Source of the DNA: Azospirillum brasilense | GTDB lineage: Bacteria; Pseudomonadota; Alphaproteobacteria; Azospirillales; Azospirillaceae | Direction of reading: 5' to 3' | DNA: 64,000 bases | Assembly: GCF_007827815.1 (NCBI RefSeq) | Contig: NZ_VITH01000001.1 | Coordinates: forward strand, 124,001-188,000 | In this document: piece by piece, positions 46,152 through 54,521 of the stretch | Layout of the letters: every line of letters begins with the position of its first letter | Numbering within the stretch: the first letter of the stretch is position 1 | Made by a program: the position numbers and the translations under genes | The notes under the pieces: generated by a model | The model's database searches: none | The model's input: the letters and a program-made list of their open reading frames with translations, nothing else | What the model was told of the DNA's origin: nothing

Positions 46152-46191
46152 AAAAAGGGGACGTCCGCCTGTCGCGGCCGGTCCCCTTTTT
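46152..46191 (+). terminator. Bidirectional intrinsic terminator
   Basis: AAAAAGGGGAC (46152-46162) pairs with GTCCCCTTTTT (46181-46191), an 11-bp stem with flanking A- and T-runs, 40 bases after the Lrp-like stop. It ends the helicase operon ahead of lptD. Confidence 0.8.
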
Positions 46192-46285
46192 CATGCCTCG
46201 CCCGGCCGGCAACAGACATCGGACAATTCGCGAAACATGCCGCGAAACCGTTGACTTGGCCGGTTGGTTACCTCAAACGTTCCGC

Positions 46286-48697
46286 ATGTCCCAGCTCCCG
46301 TCCCGACATGCCCGGCGCGCCCGCGCCACCAGCCCGAAGATGCACCGCCCGTTGGACCGCCGGTCGCTGGTCCTGCGATCCGGCATCGTCGCCCTGATGG
46401 CCGCCTGCGGCATCGTCCTGGCCGATCTGGCCGACGCGCAGCAGCCTCCCGCTCCGGCGCCTCAGGCGAACGGCGCGCCGCCGATCGGGGCAGCGGACCA
46501 GGGTGGGCGGCTCGAAGTCGTCGTTCCCGCACCCCAGCCGGCCGCGGGCAAGCCGCAGGACCCCCCGGTCCTTCTGGGAGCGGATTCGGTCACCTTCGAC
46601 GAGGCGAACAGCCTCGTGACGGCGTCGGGCAACGTGGAGCTGTCGCAGGGCGCGCGGACGGTCCATGCCGACACGATCACCTACAACCAGCAGACCAAGG
46701 TGGTGATCGCCTCCGGCAATGTCCGTCTGGTCGAGCCGTCGGGCGACATCCTGTTCTCCAGCTACGCGGAACTGACCGACGACATGCGCGACGCGTTCGT
46801 CGAGAACGTTCGCGTGCTGATGACCGACAACAGCCGCATGGCCGGCACCGAAGGCGAACGCCGCGGCGGGCGGCTGATCCGCCTGAACCGCGCCGTCTAC
46901 AGCCCCTGCGAGCTGTGCAAGTCTGATCCGACCCGCGCCCCGGTCTGGCAGATCCGCGCCGCCCGCGTGGTGCAGGACAACGAGGACCACGAGGTCCGTT
47001 ACCGCGACGCCTTCATGGAAATGTTCGGCGTTCCGTTCTTCTACACCCCGTATCTCTCCCACCCCGATCCGACGGTGGATCGGCGCTCCGGCTTCCTGAC
47101 GCCCAGCTTTCGCAACAACTCGAATCTCGGCTTCGGCGCCATCACCCATTACTACTGGGACATCGCGCCGGATCAGGATGCGACGTTCGATCTCGGCGGC
47201 TATTCCGAACAGGGCCTGTTCCTGGGCGGCCAGTACCGCAAGCGCTTCGAGAACGGGCGGCTGCAGCTCGACGCGTCGGGAACGCAGGGTGAAATCCCCA
47301 ACGGCACGCTGAAGGGCGCCGACGACCGGCGCTGGCGCGGCCACGCCTTCGCCAGCGGCCTGTTCGACATCGACGAGACGTGGCGCTGGGGCTTCAACCT
47401 GAAGCGGGCCAGCGACGAGCTGTATCTGCGCCGCTACTTCAACATCCGCGACGAGGTGCTGACCAGCCGCGCCTTCATCGAAGGCTTCAACGGCCGCAAC
47501 TACGCGGCGGTCAACGCCTACAGCTTCCAGGACCTGCGCTGGGGCAACAGCGTGCAGGAGCCCTATGTGCTGCCCGAGGCGCGCTACAACGCGCTGGGCG
47601 AGCCGGGCAGCCTGATGGGCGGGCGCTGGTCCCTGGACAGCAGCCTCCTGGCCGTCGCCCGGCCGGGCAGCGGCGGTCCCGACACCCAGCGGCTGGCCGT
47701 CCAGCCGGGCTGGCAGCGGGACATCTACTCGAACCTGGGTTTCGTCACCACCATCGAAGGCAGCGTGCTGCTGGCCGGCTACACCGCCCAGCGGTTCGAT
47801 CCGAACGATCCGGGCGGCGGGACCGGCAACGACAGCGTCCAGCGCCTGCGCTTCTTCCCGCAAGCCACGACCACGGTCCGCTACCCCTTCGTCCGCTATG
47901 GCGAGAGCAGTTTCCAGACCATCGAGCCCATCGGACAGGTCAGCTTGGCGCCGAATGTGGACAACGATCCGGCCTTCCCGAACGAGGACAGCCTCGACGT
48001 CGAGTTCGACGAGGTCAACCTGCTGATGCCCAACCGCTTCACCGGCATCGACCGGCTCGACGGCGGGCTTCGCGCCACCTATGGCCTGCGCACGACGTTC
48101 CAGGGCTACAAGACCGGGTCGGCCAGCCTGTTCGTCGGCCAGAGCTTCCGCGCCGACGATACGGAGAATTTCCGCGGCGGGTCGGGCCTCGACAAGAAGT
48201 CGTCGGATTACGTCGGTCGCCTCGATCTCCGTCCGGCCGATTGGCTTGATGTGAATTACGGCTTCCGCATCGACCACGACACGCTGAAGCCGCGCCGGCA
48301 TTCGGTCAACGCATCGGCCGGCGTGCCGCTGCTGCGCGTTTCCGGCACCTACACCTATGTCGACCAGACGGAAAACCCCTACGTCGTCGAGCGTAACGAG
48401 GTGGAGCAGGCGGGCATCTCGGTGTCGTCGCAGTTTTCGCAACATTGGTCGATCGGCGTGTCCCATTCCCAAGCCTTCCGTCCCGATGCCGGGCCGCGCT
48501 CCAGCTCGGGCGTGCTGCGCTATCAGGACGAATGCCTGATCTTCGAAACCATCGCCCAGCGCGACTACACCGTCATCCAGAACGGCGAGCAGGAAGGAAA
48601 CACCATCTTCTTCCGCTTCGTGTTCAAGAATGTCGGCGAGTTCCGCACGCCGGGCATCAGCGCCGGGTTCCTCGGCCCGTCCGGAGCCAGCAACTGA
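46286..48697 (+). CDS. lptD: LPS-assembly outer-membrane protein LptD
   Basis: Outer-membrane beta-barrel that inserts lipopolysaccharide into the outer leaflet, about 803 residues. It has a signal peptide (core IVALMAACGIVLADLADAQQ), a Pro/Ala spacer, and an OstA/LptA-like jellyroll domain (LLGADSVTFDEANSLVTASGNVELSQGART). The barrel follows, with FGVPFFYTPYLSHPDPTVDRRSGFL early in it. Cysteines CELC (near 210) and one near the C-terminus (YQDECLIFE) could form the disulfides of this protein. ATG 46286 is used; ATG 46340 would also leave a complete signal peptide. Usual partners surA, pdxA and ksgA do not follow here. Confidence 0.93.
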   Translation: MSQLPSRHARRARATSPKMHRPLDRRSLVLRSGIVALMAACGIVLADLADAQQPPAPAPQANGAPPIGAADQGGRLEVVVPAPQPAAGKPQDPPVLLGADSVTFDEANSLVTASGNVELSQGARTVHADTITYNQQTKVVIASGNVRLVEPSGDILFSSYAELTDDMRDAFVENVRVLMTDNSRMAGTEGERRGGRLIRLNRAVYSPCELCKSDPTRAPVWQIRAARVVQDNEDHEVRYRDAFMEMFGVPFFYTPYLSHPDPTVDRRSGFLTPSFRNNSNLGFGAITHYYWDIAPDQDATFDLGGYSEQGLFLGGQYRKRFENGRLQLDASGTQGEIPNGTLKGADDRRWRGHAFASGLFDIDETWRWGFNLKRASDELYLRRYFNIRDEVLTSRAFIEGFNGRNYAAVNAYSFQDLRWGNSVQEPYVLPEARYNALGEPGSLMGGRWSLDSSLLAVARPGSGGPDTQRLAVQPGWQRDIYSNLGFVTTIEGSVLLAGYTAQRFDPNDPGGGTGNDSVQRLRFFPQATTTVRYPFVRYGESSFQTIEPIGQVSLAPNVDNDPAFPNEDSLDVEFDEVNLLMPNRFTGIDRLDGGLRATYGLRTTFQGYKTGSASLFVGQSFRADDTENFRGGSGLDKKSSDYVGRLDLRPADWLDVNYGFRIDHDTLKPRRHSVNASAGVPLLRVSGTYTYVDQTENPYVVERNEVEQAGISVSSQFSQHWSIGVSHSQAFRPDAGPRSSSGVLRYQDECLIFETIAQRDYTVIQNGEQEGNTIFFRFVFKNVGEFRTPGISAGFLGPSGASN

Positions 48698-48793
48698 CCT
48701 GAAAGGGCTTTTCCTGCCAAGGTCAAGGGGTTGCATCGGACGGCCGATCTGGGTAGCCATAGCTCCCTCCTCTTCCGCTCGGGTTTGCTGCAC

Positions 48794-49519
48794 ATGGCCT
48801 TGGGACGCTACGACTACGAACGCCGTTATCGCCGCCGCTTCTGGGCGGGGTTCGCGAAGTTCGGTCTGTTCGCCGCCGTTCTCCTCGGCGTCGGTCTGTT
48901 CGCCTACCAGATGGGCATCGAGCAGTTGAAGGGCCGCGACGTCACGCTGCGGGAGGAGATCTCCACACTGTCGCGTCAAAAGGCGGAACTGGAACTGCTG
49001 GCCAGCCAGATGCAGCACGCCGCACGCACGGCGGAGGCCCGCGCGACGGATCTGGAGGCCCGGCTCCAGCGCGAGGTGCCCTCGGGCGACCTCGCCCGCC
49101 TGGCCGGACTGGTGTCGGAGCGTCTGAAGGGCGGCATGGACCCCAACCGCCTCGCCTTCGTGATCGCCCAGGTCCAGGCGGTGCGCAACTGCCAGCCGGC
49201 GGAGACCAAGCGCTTCGCCCTGGCCACCCCGCTCCTGAAATCGGGCAACCGCAGCACCAGCTTCAACAACGGCGCGGTGACGGTCAGCGGTGAGGGCCAG
49301 TCGTCGCGCAACGCCCAGGGCAACGCCGAGAGCTGGTACGATCCGGCGCAGCCTGTGACCATCAAGATCTCCGGCATGGGCGGCAAGGAGACGGTCGCCA
49401 AGGGGGTCCTGCCGCTTCACCAGACGGTGGTGATCGACAGCACCGAATACCGCTTCACCTTCGCGCCCGGCGCTCGCTCCTTCGTGGACGTGACCGCCGA
49501 CCGCTGCCCCTTCCCCTAA
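48794..49519 (+). CDS. Single-span membrane protein with coiled coil, 241 residues
   Basis: Not recognised as a named family. From ATG 48794 a basic N-terminus (ALGRYDYERRYRRRFWAGF) precedes one membrane helix (about 22-42), then a coiled coil (45-100), a short helical part, and a C-terminal domain rich in beta pattern (TVSGEGQSSRNAQGNAESWYD, VTIKISGMGGKETVAKGV). Two cysteines, in VRNCQPAE and at the end in ADRCPFP, may form a disulfide. The topology suggests an inner-membrane protein with a periplasmic body. It follows lptD by about 100 bases and its stop overlaps the convergent glycosyltransferase stop by four bases. Confidence 0.75.
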   Translation: MALGRYDYERRYRRRFWAGFAKFGLFAAVLLGVGLFAYQMGIEQLKGRDVTLREEISTLSRQKAELELLASQMQHAARTAEARATDLEARLQREVPSGDLARLAGLVSERLKGGMDPNRLAFVIAQVQAVRNCQPAETKRFALATPLLKSGNRSTSFNNGAVTVSGEGQSSRNAQGNAESWYDPAQPVTIKISGMGGKETVAKGVLPLHQTVVIDSTEYRFTFAPGARSFVDVTADRCPFP

Positions 49520-51540
49520 CCTTCGTCCGGGACGGCGAACGGGCGGGGCGTCCACCCCGCCGCGTGGATGTCCCACATCGTCGCGTAGGCGCGCTCCAGG
49601 GCGCGGGCGAAACGGTCGGTGTCGAACAGCGGTGCGCGGCCCCGCTCCGCGGCGAGGCGGGCCTTCAACCGGGCGATTCCGTCCGGATCGCCGGCCAACC
49701 GCAACGCCGTGGCCTCGTAGTCGTCGAGCGAGCGCACCGCCAGTTCGGGCAGCCCGGCGGCGCGCAGCAGGCTCGCCCCGACGCGGGACGCGAACCCCTC
49801 CCCCAGGACCGTCAGGACCGGCACCCCCGCCCACAGCGCGTCGCTGGCCGTGGTGTGGGCGCCGACCGGGGTGGTGTCCAGGAACAGGTCGGCCAGACGG
49901 TAGCGCGCCAGATGCTCCGCCGGAGGCCGCCGGGGGGCGAAGACCAGCCGCTCCGCCGCCACGCCGCGGCGTGACGCCTCCCGCCGCAGGGTCGCGCTCG
50001 CCTCGGGATGGCTGTCGAGCAGCCACAGCACGCTGTCCGGCACCGCACGCAGCAGGCGGCACCACCGTTCGAAGAGGTCCGGTGTGATCTTGTAGGCGGC
50101 GTTGAAGCAGCAGAAGACCGTGCCCCGCTCCGGCAGGCCGCAGGCCGCGCGCGACGGCGTCGGGCCGATCGGCCGGCTGCGGTCGTTGGGCTGGTAGCAG
50201 ACCGGAAGCTGAACGATGCGCTCCGCGTAGAAGGGCTGGTGATCGAACGGCGTGACCAGCGGATCGCCGATCACGTAGTCAATGAACCCGGCACCCGTCG
50301 TCCCCGGATAGCCCAGCCACTGCACCTGCACAGGGGCGGGGCGGTGGGCGGCGATCTCCGGCCGGGCGTGCTGGGTGTAGCCCTTGAGATCCACCAGGAT
50401 GTCCACCCCGTCCGCCCGGATGCGCGCCGCCGCGTCGGCGTGGGAGCAGGCAGCGAGGTCCACGAATCGGTCGAAACCGGCGGACAGCCGGCGCCGCATC
50501 GGGCCGCCATCGTCGGGCCCATAGCTGTAGCCGACGACCTCAAGCCGGTTCCGGTCGTGCCGCTCGATCAGTTCCGCGATGAGGGCGGCGGTGGCGTGTT
50601 CGTGATAGTCGGCGGACAGATAGCCGACGCGCAGTCGGCCGCGCGGGCCGGAGCCGCGGCGGGCGGGCATGGCGGCGATGCCCTGCGTCCGCCAGTCTGC
50701 GTAGCGGCGGGCGCAGTCCTGTTCCGCCGCCGGGCCGGCCCCCTCGCCAAGGAAGATCCAGGGATGGACCTGCCGCGTCGCCCCGCCGCGCACCAGGGCG
50801 GCCAGTTGGGTGGACCGCTCCGCCAATCCGTCCCAGCGGCCGAGGTGCCGCATCTGCTGGACGAGTTGGGCGAGCACGCCGCCGGCGTCGGGCAGGCCGA
50901 GCGCCAGGGCGCGCTCGAAGGACGGCAGGCTGTCGGCAAGCCGCCCGGCCTCCTTCAGCAGCAGCCCGAGATTCGCGTGGGATTCGGCCAGATCGGGGCG
51001 CAGCGCCAGGGCGTTCCGGTAGCAACCGGCGGCGGCCTCCGCCGGGACGTGCCCTTGAAGCACCGCGCCGAGGTTGAGCCAGCCGGGAACCAGCGTGGGG
51101 TCGAGCGCCACGGCCCGGCGCAACGCCGCTTCCGCCGCCTCGCGCTGCCCGAGCGCGCGGAGCAGGACGCCCTGGTTGCACGGGGCCGGGGCGAAGCGCG
51201 GCATCAGCCGGGCGGCCTCGCCGTAGGCGTCCGCCGCCGCCGCGGTGCGGCCCAGCGCCTGGAGGGTCAGGCCCAGATTGAAATGGTTGCCGCCGAAATC
51301 GGGCAGCCAGGACAGGGCCGCGCGATGGTGCAATTCGGCCTCGGCCGCCCAACCCTGCCGCCGCAGCGCCTCGCCGAAAGCGGAGCGGGCCACCGCCTCC
51401 TCCGGCGTGCCAGGCTCGCCCAGCGCGTCGAGCGCGCCGAACAGCCCGGCCAGCGCCGCGGAATCGCCCGGCGCCGCGGCCAGGGCGGCGCGGCACGCCC
51501 CGATCCGGGCGCGGAGTTCGGCGATCCTGGGCGCCGTCAT
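49516..51540 (-). CDS. TPR protein with GT41 (O-GlcNAc-transferase/SPINDLY-like) domain
   Basis: Predicted glycosyltransferase of family GT41, 674 residues from ATG 51540. The N-terminal half (about 10-280) holds TPR units, with repeats such as NHFNLGLTLQALGRTAAAADAY and SHANLGLLLKEAGRLADSL. The C-terminal half shows the GT41 pattern RLRVGYLSADYHEHA, DILVDLKGYTQHARPEI, VQWLGYPGTTGAGFIDYVIGD, FCCFNAAYKITPDLF and FLDTTPVGAHTTASDALWAGVPVLT. In eukaryotes the family modifies Ser/Thr of proteins with GlcNAc or fucose; bacterial substrates are mostly unknown. It stands near envelope genes but has no signal peptide, so the site of action is cytoplasmic. Confidence 0.92.
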   Translation of the reverse strand: MTAPRIAELRARIGACRAALAAAPGDSAALAGLFGALDALGEPGTPEEAVARSAFGEALRRQGWAAEAELHHRAALSWLPDFGGNHFNLGLTLQALGRTAAAADAYGEAARLMPRFAPAPCNQGVLLRALGQREAAEAALRRAVALDPTLVPGWLNLGAVLQGHVPAEAAAGCYRNALALRPDLAESHANLGLLLKEAGRLADSLPSFERALALGLPDAGGVLAQLVQQMRHLGRWDGLAERSTQLAALVRGGATRQVHPWIFLGEGAGPAAEQDCARRYADWRTQGIAAMPARRGSGPRGRLRVGYLSADYHEHATAALIAELIERHDRNRLEVVGYSYGPDDGGPMRRRLSAGFDRFVDLAACSHADAAARIRADGVDILVDLKGYTQHARPEIAAHRPAPVQVQWLGYPGTTGAGFIDYVIGDPLVTPFDHQPFYAERIVQLPVCYQPNDRSRPIGPTPSRAACGLPERGTVFCCFNAAYKITPDLFERWCRLLRAVPDSVLWLLDSHPEASATLRREASRRGVAAERLVFAPRRPPAEHLARYRLADLFLDTTPVGAHTTASDALWAGVPVLTVLGEGFASRVGASLLRAAGLPELAVRSLDDYEATALRLAGDPDGIARLKARLAAERGRAPLFDTDRFARALERAYATMWDIHAAGWTPRPFAVPDEG

Positions 51541-51553
51541 GGAACGGGCAGGC

Positions 51554-51889
51554 CTATTTGCGAACCCAACGCCCGCCCGACAGCACATACTGACCGGCGG
51601 GGGTCCGCTCGATCAGCTGCTTTCCGGCCAGCGCCTGGACCTGATCCACCGACGTGCCGTTGCTGCCGGCGATCTCGCGATAGCGGGCGATGCGCTGGGC
51701 GTTGACCTGCTCGGCGAGTTGGGCTGCGGCGGCCGGCGCACCGGGAACCGCCCCGACCAGCCCGTCCGGCCGCTCGCCGATCTGCCCGGCGGCCTTGGCG
51801 GCGCCCAGGGCGTCCTGGGCCGACGCCGTCGCGGGCCCCGACAGGGCGAGCGCCAGAACCAGCCCGGCGGCGGCAAACATGCGCTTCAT
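51554..51889 (-). CDS. ydbL: YdbL-family (DUF1318) periplasmic protein
   Basis: 111-residue protein with a signal peptide (LVLALALSGPATASA) and a small helical domain typical of YdbL/DUF1318: NAQRIARYREIAGSNGTSVDQVQALAGKQLIERTPAGQYVLSGGRWVRK. It is the third gene of a ydbH-ynbE-ydbL operon; its ATG overlaps the ynbE stop by four bases. In E. coli YdbL acts with the YdbH-YnbE bridge. The match in gene order supports the family call. Confidence 0.88.
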   Translation of the reverse strand: MKRMFAAAGLVLALALSGPATASAQDALGAAKAAGQIGERPDGLVGAVPGAPAAAAQLAEQVNAQRIARYREIAGSNGTSVDQVQALAGKQLIERTPAGQYVLSGGRWVRK

Positions 51890-52152
51890 GGCTTCTTCCC
51901 TCCCTTCGCGCCGCCCAGGCTGTCCTGGGACGGCGGCAGGCCGAACAGGGCCGGATCGTCCGCGATGGCCTTTTCCAGGTCGCGTTCGACCTTCACCCGG
52001 ACTTCCTGTTCGATCCGGATGTTCAGGTTGATCTCGATGGGCCTGTCGGGCGCCTCGACCTTGACGGTCGGGGTGCAGGCGCCCAATCCGGCCACCAACC
52101 CGGCGAACAGTGCGGCGGTCGGGACGCGCCGGCTTCGAACCGTGTGTCTCAT
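51886..52152 (-). CDS. ynbE: YnbE-family outer-membrane lipoprotein
   Basis: 88-residue lipoprotein. The signal ends in lipobox GLGAC, followed by the YnbE pattern TPTVKVEAPDRPIEINLNIRIEQEVRVKVERDLEKAI, and a basic C-terminal tail. In E. coli YnbE is an outer-membrane lipoprotein that docks with the AsmA-like protein YdbH to complete a phospholipid bridge between membranes. It overlaps the preceding and following genes by four bases each, so the three products are probably made in fixed ratio. Confidence 0.9.
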   Translation of the reverse strand: MRHTVRSRRVPTAALFAGLVAGLGACTPTVKVEAPDRPIEINLNIRIEQEVRVKVERDLEKAIADDPALFGLPPSQDSLGGAKGGKKP

Positions 52153-53633
52153 GGATTCTTTCGTTGAAACTCCGTCATGCGGTCGCGCACCGTCTCGGGG
52201 ATGCGGTAGGTATCAAGGCTCTGCCGCAGGATCCGGTCGAGCGCGCCGCTCACCTTAAGATTAAGCGCGACCGGATAGCCATCGTAGAATGCCGGGTTGG
52301 AACCGCGGATGGCGATGCCGACCGCCAGCTCGCCGCCGGCCTGCCCATCGACCGTGGCGGTCAGCGTGTCGTAGCGGAAGTCGGTCAGCGCCCCCATCAG
52401 CAGGGCCGTCGGGCTGCCCTCCTCCCCCTTCAGGAAGCCGGGCGGGTTTTCCGGGTCGTAGCGCAGCGTGCCGGGGGCGTCGGCCTCCAGCAGCCCGCCG
52501 TCGAGATGGACGTTGTCGGCTCCGATGCGCACCGGCAGGCGCCCGCTGACCGTTCCGCTGGCCTCCAGCCCGTCCACCGCGACCATCGCCAGCATCGGGC
52601 CGAGATGCACGCGCTCCGCCCGCAGCGTGACCGTTCCCTGCGGCGCCACCGGGTCGATGGCGAAGGGGTCGGCCCGCAGCACCCCGCCGGCCCAATGCCA
52701 TTCGGCGCGCTCCACGCTCAGCCGCCCTTTGGTGCCGTAGCCGAAGCGGAGGGTCCCGTCGGTCAGCGGCAACCCGACGTCAAGCAGCTTCACCGCCAGC
52801 GTCTGGCCGGGCGCCACCACCGGTGGGAACAGGCTGGGCAGCGACAGCACGCCGTTGATGCCGCTGGCCGACACCGGCCCGAACCGCCCGGCGAGATCGG
52901 CGAGCAGAAGGTCGCCCTGCGCCTTCAGCGCCGATCCGTCCCAGGTGAGGCGCGCCTTGGCGGTCAGGGTGCCCACCGTCTCGGCGATGGTGCCGGCGCC
53001 CGTCCAATGGGTCAGGACCGGCAGTCCCTTGGCCGAGGCGGTCAGGGTCGCCTGCCCGCGGTGCAGCGCGCCGTCGCGGGTCATGGTCAGGCGCAGCGTC
53101 CCGTTGGCCGTGCCCCGCGGAGTCGCCAGGGTCACCGCGGCATCGCCGAGCCGGATGGTGTCGATGGGGATCGCGAAGCTCTCGCCATCCGCGGCGCCGC
53201 GGTCGCCTCCCGCCGCTGGGGAGCCGGTCAAGGGATAACCGGCGATGCGCAGGCTGCCGTCCTTGGCCACGTCCAGCCTCAATCGGGCGCCCGAAAGATC
53301 CAGGCTTTCGATTCGCCCCTCTTGGAGGGCGTCCAGCGGGTGGCGCAGGGTGAGGGTAGCCCCGACCGCCCCCGGCCGGTCCAGCCGGACCACGGCGCGG
53401 GTCTGCTCCGCCGACAGCTCGGTCACCGCCACGGTGGCGTCCGGGAAGCCGGCGCGGCGCAGCGCCTGCGTGGCGGCGGTGCCGGCCAGATCGGTCCGGT
53501 GCTGGACGGCGAGGGCGACCACTCCACCGATCAGCGCCAGCTTCACCAGCACCAGCCATCGTCTCAACCGCCGCACGCTCTGCTGCCGCACGCCCCAACC
53601 CCCTTGCCATCGGTCACTTTCGGGTATGAACAC
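52149..53633 (-). CDS. ydbH: YdbH-like AsmA-family intermembrane bridge protein
   Basis: 494-residue protein with one N-terminal membrane helix (about 27-43) and a long periplasmic region with beta-strand periodicity, as in the C-terminal part of YdbH-type AsmA-like proteins. Segments such as IPIDTIRLGDAAVTL, LSVERAEWHWAGGVLRADPF and the C-terminal YDTLTATVDGQAGGELAVGIAIRG match the conserved end region. It is only about half the length of E. coli YdbH (near 880), so the bridge may be shorter. Start GTG 53633, with GTG 53591 as an alternative; neither has a strong ribosome-binding site. Confidence 0.85.
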   Translation of the reverse strand: MFIPESDRWQGGWGVRQQSVRRLRRWLVLVKLALIGGVVALAVQHRTDLAGTAATQALRRAGFPDATVAVTELSAEQTRAVVRLDRPGAVGATLTLRHPLDALQEGRIESLDLSGARLRLDVAKDGSLRIAGYPLTGSPAAGGDRGAADGESFAIPIDTIRLGDAAVTLATPRGTANGTLRLTMTRDGALHRGQATLTASAKGLPVLTHWTGAGTIAETVGTLTAKARLTWDGSALKAQGDLLLADLAGRFGPVSASGINGVLSLPSLFPPVVAPGQTLAVKLLDVGLPLTDGTLRFGYGTKGRLSVERAEWHWAGGVLRADPFAIDPVAPQGTVTLRAERVHLGPMLAMVAVDGLEASGTVSGRLPVRIGADNVHLDGGLLEADAPGTLRYDPENPPGFLKGEEGSPTALLMGALTDFRYDTLTATVDGQAGGELAVGIAIRGSNPAFYDGYPVALNLKVSGALDRILRQSLDTYRIPETVRDRMTEFQRKNP

Positions 53634-53817
53634 CCCGAAGGCAGTCTATCGTCCATCCCAGGCCGGGCGCGACCGTGCAGCGTTGGGACAATGATGAGGC
53701 GGCGGCGGAGGTGGCACCGGAGGGCGCCGATGAAGGCAGCCCCGCAGGGCGTCTTTGCATCCGCGCCGGTTTCCCCTATGGTCGCGTCCGCGGAATCGGC
53801 ACATCGGAGTGTTTCGC

Positions 53818-54369
53818 ATGTTGCGGTGGACGCGCATTCTCATGGTGGCCCTGTTCGCCACTTTCTTTTTCGCTCAGGGGGAGGCCAAGGCCTTGGATCC
53901 GGAAAACACCCTCTACCTCGACCTCAAGGACGGCCGCGTGGTCATTGAACTGCGCCCCGACCTGGCACCGAACCACGTCGCCCGCATCAAGGAGCTGACC
54001 CGTCAGGGCTTCTACAACGGCGTCGTCTTCCACCGTGTGATCGACGGCTTCATGGCCCAGACCGGCGACCCGACCGGCACCGGCACCGGCGGTTCCGGCA
54101 AGAAGCTGAAGGCCGAATTCAGCAACGAGCCGCACGTCCGCGGCACGCTGTCGATGGCCCGCACGCCGGACCCGGACAGCGCCGACAGCCAGTTCTTCAT
54201 CTGCTTCGCCCCGGCCTCGTTCCTGGACAAGCAGTACACCGTCTGGGGCAAGGTCGTCGAAGGCATGGAATTCGTCGACAAGATCAAGAAGGGCAGCCAG
54301 TCCCGCAACGGTCAGGTCAGCGACCCGGACAAGATCGTCAAGATGCAGGTTGCCGCCGACGCCAAGTAA
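53818..54369 (+). CDS. Periplasmic cyclophilin-type peptidyl-prolyl isomerase
   Basis: Cyclophilin of 183 residues with a signal peptide (RILMVALFATFFFAQGEAKA), so it acts in the periplasm like PpiA. The active-site region is YNGVVFHRVIDGFMAQTGDPTGTGTGG, with FHRVI, Q and GDPTG conserved, and SADSQFFICFAPASFLDKQYTVWGKVVEGM completes the fold. The tryptophan that binds cyclosporin in eukaryotes is replaced by Phe/Leu-type residues, as usual in bacteria. ATG 53818 fits the signal peptide better than upstream starts. Confidence 0.93.
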   Translation: MLRWTRILMVALFATFFFAQGEAKALDPENTLYLDLKDGRVVIELRPDLAPNHVARIKELTRQGFYNGVVFHRVIDGFMAQTGDPTGTGTGGSGKKLKAEFSNEPHVRGTLSMARTPDPDSADSQFFICFAPASFLDKQYTVWGKVVEGMEFVDKIKKGSQSRNGQVSDPDKIVKMQVAADAK

Positions 54370-54457
54370 CGGCGTCAAGCAACGGGGCCGGGCCAGGATC
54401 GTCCGTTACGGCGATCCTGTCAGGTGTTCCTGTTCAGGTGGCTCTGTCCAGGTGACT

Positions 54458-54483
54458 GGGGCGGTGAAACCGCGCACCGCCCC
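54458..54483. terminator. GC-rich hairpin between convergent genes
   Basis: GGGGCGGTG / CACCGCCCC form a 9-bp stem with an eight-base loop, between the cyclophilin and the kinase. A smaller stem AGGATCG / CGATCCT lies at 54395-54418. Neither has a T-run; they may end transcription from both sides with Rho. Confidence 0.4.
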
Positions 54484-54521
54484 GTTTCCGGCCGCACGCC
54501 CCCGGATGCTCAACCGGGCGC

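Noticed and set aside
46268..50065. Minus-strand open frame of about 1265 codons antisense to lptD and running into the glycosyltransferase region
   Set aside because: It is in a different frame from the glycosyltransferase and antisense to LptD, whose domains are clear on the plus strand.
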